Positions 1-5,186 of a DNA stretch of 5,186 nt are shown here, one piece after another (position 1 is the first letter of the stretch; every line of letters begins with the position of its first letter). Source of the DNA: Acidimicrobiales bacterium. GTDB lineage: Bacteria; Actinomycetota; Acidimicrobiia; Acidimicrobiales; VFJN01. The translations under genes were made by a program, and so were the position numbers. Location of the stretch: positions 1-5,186 of the forward strand of contig JAFGPU010000313.1 in the NCBI GenBank assembly GCA_016936035.1, read 5' to 3'. A model generated the notes under the pieces. The model was given only the letters and a program-made list of their open reading frames with translations, was not told the origin of the DNA and ran no database searches.

Positions 1-60
1 GCCATCGTCCGGAGCGCCGGCCGCGACGTCGCCGTCGTCCGGAGCGTCGGCCGCGACGTC
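1..60 (-). repeat. Two 30-bp tandem repeat units in the coding tail
   Basis: Positions 1-30 and 31-60 are direct repeats identical at 28 of 30 bases, differing at unit positions 4 and 17. The length is a multiple of three, so in the minus-strand gene each unit adds ten residues of the type GDVAADAPDD. One difference is synonymous (Asp) and the other swaps Asp for Gly. Only the first seven bases after position 60 continue the pattern. The array touches the window edge, so more copies may lie outside. Confidence 0.8.
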
Positions 61-2931
61 GCCGTCGGGACCGTCCGACACCGCGCCTGCACGGGAACCG
101 TCGCCATTGCCACTGCCGGACGCACCTGAGGCGCCGGTGGCATCGTCCCCGGCACCGGACGCATCCTGGTCGTGACCACCATCCGCCCTCGCACCCGCTG
201 CCCGAGCTGCCGCCACGCCCTGGTCGCCGTTGCCGTCACCCGCAGCCGCACCGTCGCCCCCGGGAGTGGTGGCGGGCCGCCGCCGGTGGACCAGGCGCGG
301 GCGCTCACCGCTGGCCGGCGCGGGCGGCGGGGGCTCGGGGGGGCGGGCGGGCTCGACGACCTCGGGCTCAGCCGGCACGGGGCCAGGGCCGCCGTCGAGG
401 TAGGCGAACTCCTCGGGCTGCCGCCGGTCGAGCCACTGGCCGAACTGGTGCGACGTCAGCGGCGGGCACACGACGAACCCCTGAGCCATGTCGCAGCCGA
501 GCGACGTGAGCAGATCCCACCCCTCGCGCGACTCGACGCCCTCGGCGACCGTGACCAGTCCCAGGTCGCGCCCGAGGGCGAGCACCGAGCGGGCGATGGC
601 CCGGTCGCTCTCGTCGACGGTCATGCTGGCGATGAACGACTTGTCGATCTTGATCTCGACGATCGGCAGCCGGCGCAGGTGGGCGAGGGAGGAGTAGCCG
701 GTGCCGAAGTCGTCGCACGACAGCCGGACGCCCAGCTCGTTGAGGCCCGCCAGGACGTGGACCGAGCGCTCCGACTCGCTCATCACCATGGACTCGGTCA
801 GCTCCAGGGTGAGGGACTCCGGAGGGACGCCCGCCTCGTCGATGACCGCGGCGACGTCGTCGACCAGGTGGAGGTCGAGGAGGTTGCGGGCGGACAGGTT
901 GACGGCCACCGACAGGTCGAGGCCGACGTCGCGCCAGGCGCTGCACTCGGCGAGCGCCTTGCGCATGACCACCATGGTGAGCGCCCGGATGTCGCCCGTG
1001 TGCTCGGCGATGGTGATGAACTCGTCGGGCCGGACACGACCCAACCGAGGATGGTTCCACCGGACCAGGGCTTCGGCCCCGCGGACGATGCCCGTCGCCA
1101 GCTCGACCTTGGGCTGGAAGCACACGTCGAGGCCGTCGGTCTCGAGCGCCTCGCGCAGGTCGGCGGCCAGCGCCAGCCGCCGCGGCGTCGCCGGGTCGTG
1201 CTGCGCGTCGTACAGCTCCCACCCGCTGCGATGGCGGCGCGCCGTGTCGGCCGCGATGTGGGCGCGCTGGACGAGCGACGGGGCGTCGATGGCCTGCTCG
1301 GGATAGACGGCGATGCCCACGTTGACGCCCAAGGCCAACAGGACGCCCTCGGTCTGGAACGGCGGGTCGAACCCGGCGATGAGCAGCCGGGCTGCGCCGA
1401 TGACCGCCTCGCCGTCGTCGACGTCGGGCATGACGATCGCGAACTGCTCGCCGCTCAGGCGGGCGAGCGTGGCCGTCTCGGGCAGCAACCCCCGGATGCG
1501 GCTGCACGCCTGGATGAGCAGGCCGTCCGAGCTGCTGTGCCCGAACGCGTCGACCACCTGGCTGAACGAGTCGAGGTCGACGACGATGAGTCCGACCCGC
1601 GTGCGGTTGGCGTAGGCGCGCTCGAGCGCCTTGCCCAACACCTCGGTGAGCATCGAGCGGTTGGGCAGGCCGGTCAGCGGGTCGTGCGTCGCCTGGTGCG
1701 CCCGGTCCGCCGCCTCGCGCTCGAGGCGGTGGAACAGCATGCCGTTCTCGATGGCGATCGACGCCTGGTCGGCCAACGTGCCGAGCAGCACGGCATCGGC
1801 GTCACCGAACGACGCGATGGCCTTGCGCTTGGCCTGGGTGACCACCAGCGCGCCCACGACCGAGCGGTCGGTGCCGGTGATCGGCGCGGCCATGGCCCCG
1901 ATGGCGGGGATCTCGCGCAGCCACGGCGGCGACTCGGTGCGCAGGTCGACGCGCCGGGGCACTGCCCGGGGCATCAGGGCGCGCATGTCGGCCACGTGCT
2001 GGGCCGACGACACCTCGGTGGCCTGCAGCACGCCGTCGTCGCCGAGGCGGAGGCGGCGAGCCGGCTCGTCCTCGCTCGTCGACCGCAGCAGCAGCACCGC
2101 GTCGTTGGCCCGCAGCAGCTTGCGGGCCGCCGCCAGGACCGACGAGTTGATCTCGCGCAGGTCGGTCGACCGCACGACCGAGGACACGAACTCGTAGTGG
2201 GTCTCGAGGCCCTTGTAGCGGTGCGCGAGGCCGCGGTACACGCGGTTGCACACGAGGGACGCCAGCACGATCGCGGTGACGAGCAGCGCCAGGTTCGGGT
2301 GGGTCCACAGGGCGCTGGCCAGTCCCACGCCGATCGCGGCGTTGAGCAGCGCCGCCACCGCCCCCGTACGGGCGATGACGACCACGGACCGCCGTCCGGG
2401 CAGGCGACGGCTGGCGGCGGCCACCACCACGGCCAGGGCGACGGCGGCCACGAGGTGGGACATGGCCAGACCGCCCACGAGGGCGAGCACACCACGGGCC
2501 TGCACCGGCTCGGCGCCGTCGAGCAGCGCCCGGTAGACGACGATGGCCCCGATGTTCTGCGCGGCGTGGACCGCCACCTCGTAGATCGCTTCGGGGACGC
2601 GCCGCTGGCGCAGCAGGGCGAGCGCGACCGCCACCCCGACCACCCGGGACGCGACGAGCGCCCCCGGGTCGGCGTACACGAGCCCCACTGCGAGGGGCAC
2701 GAGGGCGAGGGTGAACCCGTAGGACTCGCCCTGGTGGCGCTCCGTGCGCAGCGCGAAGAGCTCGCAGGCGAAGAACGCGAGCGCCAGCCACTCAGCGGAG
2801 ACGTCGAGGGGTGCCTCGATCTGCTGGTCGGGCGCGACCAGAAGCGCGTACACGCCCGCTGCCGCGGTGGCCACCACGAGGCCGACCGCGAGCACGCCCC
2901 TGTCGCCATGACGCCCTAGGTCCCCCGACAA
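1..2931 (-). CDS. Membrane-anchored GAF-GGDEF-EAL cyclic-di-GMP phosphodiesterase (3' end outside window)
   Basis: The predicted protein is a membrane c-di-GMP signalling enzyme, probably hydrolysing c-di-GMP to pGpG on the cytoplasmic side. The frame is open from 2991 to the window edge; 977 residues are visible and no stop is reached. Domains in order: about 8 hydrophobic segments (residues 13-230), a GAF-like domain (about 250-400), a GGDEF domain opening with HDPLTGLPNR near 416, an EAL domain (about 590-837) and a Gly/Ala/Asp/Pro-rich tail (838 onward). The GGDEF signature reads SGEQF (493-497), and the usual VND upstream reads VVD, so cyclase activity is probably lost. The EAL domain keeps E620, N678, E710, D740, D741, K761, E797, E800 and Q817, with spacing matching my recollection of active RocR. 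I chose the TTG at 2931 because GAGGAGG lies 5 nt upstream. A GTG at 2967 would add 12 residues but lacks a ribosome site. The hydrophobic sensor region is not one I can name, and its signal is unknown. Confidence 0.9.
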   Translation of the reverse strand, partial: MSGDLGRHGDRGVLAVGLVVATAAAGVYALLVAPDQQIEAPLDVSAEWLALAFFACELFALRTERHQGESYGFTLALVPLAVGLVYADPGALVASRVVGVAVALALLRQRRVPEAIYEVAVHAAQNIGAIVVYRALLDGAEPVQARGVLALVGGLAMSHLVAAVALAVVVAAASRRLPGRRSVVVIARTGAVAALLNAAIGVGLASALWTHPNLALLVTAIVLASLVCNRVYRGLAHRYKGLETHYEFVSSVVRSTDLREINSSVLAAARKLLRANDAVLLLRSTSEDEPARRLRLGDDGVLQATEVSSAQHVADMRALMPRAVPRRVDLRTESPPWLREIPAIGAMAAPITGTDRSVVGALVVTQAKRKAIASFGDADAVLLGTLADQASIAIENGMLFHRLEREAADRAHQATHDPLTGLPNRSMLTEVLGKALERAYANRTRVGLIVVDLDSFSQVVDAFGHSSSDGLLIQACSRIRGLLPETATLARLSGEQFAIVMPDVDDGEAVIGAARLLIAGFDPPFQTEGVLLALGVNVGIAVYPEQAIDAPSLVQRAHIAADTARRHRSGWELYDAQHDPATPRRLALAADLREALETDGLDVCFQPKVELATGIVRGAEALVRWNHPRLGRVRPDEFITIAEHTGDIRALTMVVMRKALAECSAWRDVGLDLSVAVNLSARNLLDLHLVDDVAAVIDEAGVPPESLTLELTESMVMSESERSVHVLAGLNELGVRLSCDDFGTGYSSLAHLRRLPIVEIKIDKSFIASMTVDESDRAIARSVLALGRDLGLVTVAEGVESREGWDLLTSLGCDMAQGFVVCPPLTSHQFGQWLDRRQPEEFAYLDGGPGPVPAEPEVVEPARPPEPPPPAPASGERPRLVHRRRPATTPGGDGAAAGDGNGDQGVAAARAAGARADGGHDQDASGAGDDATGASGASGSGNGDGSRAGAVSDGPDGDVAADAPDDGDVAAGAPDDG

Positions 2932-2936
2932 CCACC

Positions 2937-2943
2937 CCTCCTC
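2937..2943 (-). promoter_or_regulatory. Strong Shine-Dalgarno supporting a TTG start
   Basis: On the minus strand these bases read GAGGAGG, 5 nt before a TTG at 2931 that is in frame with the GGDEF-EAL protein. It decides the start: the in-frame GTG at 2967 has no purine-rich site before it, and the ATG at 2909 is in another frame. If the GTG were used, the same bases would simply encode Glu-Glu-Gly, so this remains an inference. Confidence 0.55.
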
Positions 2944-3048
2944 CCCGGAGAAGTCCGCCCGGAGCACCGTGCCGCACCGCCGAGCGACGGGTCAAGACGA
3001 TGCGTGGGCTTTTTCCCAGCTAGCTGACATTGTTCGGCCCAATCCGCG

Positions 3049-3079
3049 CGACCCGTGGCGGTGTGGTCACCCCGGGTCG
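3049..3079. other. Imperfect stem-loop in the divergent intergenic region
   Basis: CGACCCG (3049-3055) pairs with CGGGTCG (3073-3079). Inside it, GGTG (3060-3063) pairs with CACC (3068-3071) around a TGGT loop. Together they form an 11-bp stem with a 4/1 internal loop. It lies 65 bp before the peptidase start. It could be a leader RNA structure, an operator or an upstream terminator. It has no following T-run. In DNA this GC-rich, part of the pairing could be chance. Confidence 0.35.
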
Positions 3080-3144
3080 GCCACGCCATCGTCTCGTCGA
3101 GGTGCCGTGGCTCCGGTGACCGGCGGCAGGGTACGCATGGGTCC

Positions 3145-3993
3145 GTGAGATGGCGCCGAACCGACAGCGAACACTACCGGAGACGCAGCGCCGGCCGCGT
3201 CGGCGTGCCTGTCGCCGCCGGTGGCGGCGTCATCGGGTTGATCGTGCTGCTGGCCACCGTCCTCCTGGGAGGCGGCGACGGGGGCGGGCTGAGCGGGTTC
3301 GACGACACGCTCGAATCCGACGTCGGCGCGCCCGCGACCGAAGGCGAGCGGTTCGTCGAGTTCCTCGCCGAGGACACCCAGGCCGTGTGGGCCGACATCT
3401 TCACCGAGGACGGTCGTCGGTACGAGTACGCGACCGTCAACACCTTCACCGGCCAGGTCGCGACCGGCTGCGGCAACGCCACCTCGGCGGTCGGACCGTT
3501 CTACTGCCCTGCGGACGGCCAGGTGTACCTCGACCTGGACTTCTTCGACGAGCTGCGCGGCCGGTTCGACGCGCCGGGCGACTTCGCCCAGGCGTACGTG
3601 GTGGCCCACGAGATCGGCCACCACGTCCAGAACCTGGTCGGCACCAGCGCCGCCGTCCGCGAGCGCGAACGGTCGGCGGCGTCCGAGGAGGAGGCGAACC
3701 GGTGGTCGGTGCGGCTCGAGCTCCAGGCGGACTGCTTCGCGGGCGTGTGGGCGCACTCGGTCTACGAGCGGGGCCAGCAGGACCCCGAGGGCGACGTGGG
3801 TCTCGAGGAGGGAGACATCGAGGAGGGCCTGGCCGCGGCGGGGGCGGTGGGCGACGACCGGATCCAGGCGCAGGCCGGCATCGCCGTCGACCCCGAGACC
3901 TGGACGCACGGCTCGTCGGACCAGCGCCAGCAGTGGTTCACCCGGGGCTTCGAGTCGGGAGACCCCGACCGGTGCGACACGTTCTCGGCGTGA
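3145..3993 (+). CDS. Putative neutral zinc metallopeptidase, YpfJ/Zn_peptidase family
   Basis: A 282-residue protein with a short Arg-rich cytoplasmic N-terminus, one hydrophobic anchor (about residues 19-42) and an extracytoplasmic peptidase domain. The zinc motif HEIGHH is at 155-160: H155 and H159 as ligands and E156 as the catalytic base in the HExxH scheme. The segment ELQADCFAGVW (192-202) is typical of the family and probably supplies the third ligand. C109/C121 and C197/C277 could form disulfides, which fits an exported domain. Length is close to E. coli YpfJ (about 287 residues as recalled). I chose the GTG at 3145 because the protein then begins MRWRR, the usual beginning of this family. 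A longer frame opens at 3055 but adds 30 unrelated residues. A ribosome site is weak (AGGG at 3128-3131, about 13 nt upstream). Substrates of the family are poorly known. The gene stands alone, divergent from the signalling gene and convergent with etfA. Confidence 0.9.
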   Translation: MRWRRTDSEHYRRRSAGRVGVPVAAGGGVIGLIVLLATVLLGGGDGGGLSGFDDTLESDVGAPATEGERFVEFLAEDTQAVWADIFTEDGRRYEYATVNTFTGQVATGCGNATSAVGPFYCPADGQVYLDLDFFDELRGRFDAPGDFAQAYVVAHEIGHHVQNLVGTSAAVRERERSAASEEEANRWSVRLELQADCFAGVWAHSVYERGQQDPEGDVGLEEGDIEEGLAAAGAVGDDRIQAQAGIAVDPETWTHGSSDQRQQWFTRGFESGDPDRCDTFSA

Positions 3994-4047
3994 CCTGCCA
4001 GCAGTCCGCAGTCCACGGACGAGGCGGCGGAGCGGGGCGGACGCGGG

Positions 4048-4073
4048 GGTGCCGGGCCCTCGGGCCCGGCACC
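4048..4073. terminator. Perfect 12-bp inverted repeat, likely bidirectional terminator
   Basis: GGTGCCGGGCCC and GGGCCCGGCACC are exact reverse complements separated by TC. The RNA would form about an 11-bp GC-rich stem with a CTCG loop. It sits midway between two convergent genes, 54 bp after the peptidase stop and 39 bp from the etfA stop, where a terminator serving both strands is expected. Neither side has a T-run, as is often the case for hairpins in high-GC actinomycetes, so the efficiency is uncertain. Confidence 0.7.
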
Positions 4074-4112
4074 GTGTGGTCGTGATGGCGTGGCCGGTCG
4101 GCCCGCGGCCGG

Positions 4113-5072
4113 TCAGCGGCTCTGCAGGGCCTCGAGCAGCTTGGGGAGCACCTTGTGCACGTCGCCCACGATGCCGAGGTCGGCGACCGAGAAGATCGGC
4201 GCTTCGGCGTCCTTGTTGATGGCGATGATGTTCTTGGCGCCCTTCATGCCCACCAGGTGCTGGGTGGCACCGGAGATGCCTGCCGCGATGTAGACGTTCG
4301 GCTTGACGACCTTGCCGGTCTGCCCCACCTGGTAGCTGTAGGGCACCCAGCCGGCGTCGACGATGGCGCGCGACGCGCCCGGCGCACCCTTGAGGGCCTT
4401 GGCGAGGTCTTCGATGACCTGGAACTTCTCGGCCTCGCCCAGGCCACGGCCGCCGGAGACGACGACCTCGGCCTCGTCGAGCTTGGGACCGCTGGTCTCC
4501 TCGACGTGGCGGTTCTTGACCTTCGCCGTGCCGTAGTCGGGCACCTCGATCGTGACCACCTCGGGCGCACCGCCGCCCGACTCCTCGGCCGCGAACGACT
4601 TGGGCCGGATGAGGGCGATGTTGGGGCCGGCGGTGGTGAACCGGGTGCGCACCAGCTTGGTGCCACCGAACACCGGCTCGGTCACGACGACGGCGTCGCC
4701 GTCGACCGCGATGTCGGTGTTGTTGGTGATGACCGGCTTGTCGAGCGCCACCGACAGGCGGGCGGCGACATCGCGGCCCTCGTAGGTGGTGCCGAAGAGG
4801 AGGAGGTCGGGTGCGTTGCCGTCGGCGATCTGCTTGGCGATGGCCGAAGCCACGGGCACCCCGGGGGTGCTGCCCTGCAGGTCGCCGGTCGCGTACACCT
4901 TGGTGGCGCCGTGGGCGCCGAGGGCGGCGGCGATGGCGTCGGCGTCGTCGCCGCCGTAGACGGCCTCGACGGTGTCGGCCAGCTCGCGGGCCTTGGTGAG
5001 GATCTCGAGGGTGATCGGGGCGATCTTGCCGTCGGCGGCCTCGGCGTAGACCCAGATGCGGTTCAGAGCCAT
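4113..5072 (-). CDS. etfA: Electron transfer flavoprotein alpha subunit
   Basis: A 319-residue EtfA/FixB protein, close to the normal family length and apparently complete. With EtfB it forms a soluble cytoplasmic FAD heterodimer that accepts electrons from acyl-CoA and other dehydrogenases and normally passes them to the membrane quinone pool through ETF-quinone oxidoreductase. The N-terminal alpha/beta domain begins [11 protein letters not shown]. The C-terminal FAD-binding domain shows GGRGLGE (207-213), SRAIVDAGW (234-242) with the conserved Arg235, QVGQTGK (248-254), GISGATQHL (265-273), INKD (285-288) and DLGIVGD (298-304), all hallmarks of the family. The ATG is preceded by AGGAGA on the minus strand. 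The gene follows etfB by 28 bp, so the two are almost surely co-transcribed. The motifs do not let me tell a conventional from a bifurcating ETF, though the form is that of ordinary beta-oxidation ETFs. Confidence 0.97.
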   Translation of the reverse strand: MALNRIWVYAEAADGKIAPITLEILTKARELADTVEAVYGGDDADAIAAALGAHGATKVYATGDLQGSTPGVPVASAIAKQIADGNAPDLLLFGTTYEGRDVAARLSVALDKPVITNNTDIAVDGDAVVVTEPVFGGTKLVRTRFTTAGPNIALIRPKSFAAEESGGGAPEVVTIEVPDYGTAKVKNRHVEETSGPKLDEAEVVVSGGRGLGEAEKFQVIEDLAKALKGAPGASRAIVDAGWVPYSYQVGQTGKVVKPNVYIAAGISGATQHLVGMKGAKNIIAINKDAEAPIFSVADLGIVGDVHKVLPKLLEALQSR

Positions 5073-5082
5073 GTGTGTGCGT

Positions 5083-5088
5083 TCTCCT
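5083..5088 (-). promoter_or_regulatory. Ribosome binding site of etfA
   Basis: The minus strand reads AGGAGA here, 10 nt before the etfA ATG and inside the 28-bp gap after the etfB stop. etfA therefore has its own ribosome site within the operon. This supports the ATG at 5072 as the start. Confidence 0.65.
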
Positions 5089-5100
5089 GTGCGTCCGGGT

Positions 5101-5186
5101 CAGATGACCTTGAGGTTCTCGAGGTAGGCGACGATCTTGGCGAAGCCCTCGCCGTCGTCCTCGACGATCTCGCCGGCCTCGCGGGC
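5101..5186 (-). CDS. etfB: Electron transfer flavoprotein beta subunit, C-terminal end only
   Basis: Only the last 27 full codons and the TGA stop (5101-5103) are in the window; the rest lies beyond the right edge. The visible end reads AREAGEIVEDDGEGFAKIVA and then YLENLKVI. It resembles the C-terminal tail of EtfB proteins, where a segment of the type GGEIVxDEGDG is followed by a short helix that packs on EtfA. The assignment rests on this tail and on the position just upstream of etfA in the common etfB-etfA order. EtfB would carry the AMP site of the heterodimer, but that part is not visible here. Confidence 0.85.

Larger units (their letters stand above)
2932..3144. promoter_or_regulatory. 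Divergent intergenic region, probable promoters for both flanking genes
   Basis: This gap separates the starts of the minus-strand signalling gene and the plus-strand peptidase, so promoters for both should lie here. Within it, about 3009-3043 is clearly richer in A and T than the surrounding DNA. It includes a run of five T (3010-3014) inside a short TGGG/CCCA inverted repeat (3005-3018) and the 8-bp palindrome AGCTAGCT (3018-3025). I could not find a convincing pair of -35 and -10 hexamers in either direction, so no promoter is placed exactly. No coding frame here looks real. Confidence 0.4.

Noticed and set aside
368..2909. Other minus-strand frames (368-1507, 1802-2791, 1974-2909)
   Set aside because: They are out of frame with the GAF-GGDEF-EAL protein and give Arg/Ala/Pro-rich or Ser/Trp-rich shadow products. 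The frame carrying the domains was not listed as an ORF because its stop lies outside the window.
172..2919. A 915-codon open frame on the plus strand
   Set aside because: It is the codon-aligned antisense of the GGDEF-EAL gene. With nearly every third position G or C, stops rarely arise on the opposite strand. Its product is low-complexity Arg/Gly/Asp/His-rich sequence with no recognisable domain, whereas the minus strand encodes clear catalytic motifs.
3055..3144. Extending the peptidase upstream to an ATG at 3055
   Set aside because: The extra 30 residues resemble nothing in the family and overlap the intergenic stem-loop. The GTG at 3145 gives the family-typical MRWRR start.
3067..4085. 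Antisense frame 3067-3909 and plus-strand frame 3150-4085 over the peptidase gene
   Set aside because: Both are shadows in GC-rich coding DNA. Neither shows a recognisable motif, while the frame between them carries HEIGHH and the family cysteines.
4092..4114. 8-bp direct repeat GGCCGGTC (4092-4099 and 4107-4114) at the etfA 3' end
   Set aside because: Short GC-only repeats are expected by chance at this composition, and the second copy overlaps the etfA stop. There is no sign of an attachment site or insertion.
4113..5186. etfBA as a possible electron-bifurcating or otherwise unusual ETF
   Set aside because: EtfA has the ordinary length and motifs, and the gene order is the common one. Nothing visible supports a bifurcating form, and most of EtfB is outside the window.

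Overview
This is a very GC-rich, gene-dense bacterial window. Codon third positions are almost all G or C. Gene content and protein style suggest a high-GC actinomycete, possibly Acidimicrobiia-like. The taxonomic guess rests on composition and protein resemblance only.

Layout from left to right. (1) A large minus-strand gene fills positions 1-2931 and runs off the left edge without a stop. It encodes a membrane-anchored cyclic-di-GMP signalling protein: about 8 hydrophobic segments, a GAF-like domain, a degenerate GGDEF domain, an EAL domain with every expected catalytic residue, and a long disordered tail ending in a 30-bp tandem repeat at the window edge. (2) A divergent intergenic region (2932-3144) holds an AT-richer island and a stem-loop. 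(3) A plus-strand gene (3145-3993) encodes a membrane-anchored putative neutral zinc metallopeptidase of the YpfJ/Zn_peptidase family with an HEIGHH motif. (4) A 119-bp convergent gap contains a perfect 12-bp inverted repeat, a likely shared terminator. (5) On the minus strand, etfA (4113-5072) lies just downstream of the 3' end of etfB (5101-5186, cut by the right edge). This is the usual etfBA order for the electron transfer flavoprotein.

How the genes relate. Only etfB and etfA clearly work together, as the two subunits of one flavoprotein that takes electrons from acyl-CoA and related dehydrogenases. The signalling gene and the peptidase are divergently oriented and could share a control region, but nothing in the sequence links their functions. 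I see no mobile element, RNA gene, CRISPR array or defence system. The region looks like ordinary chromosomal housekeeping and signalling DNA, and I found no convincing new biological system. The most useful second looks are the degenerate-GGDEF/intact-EAL pairing, the repeat-bearing tail and the intergenic structures.
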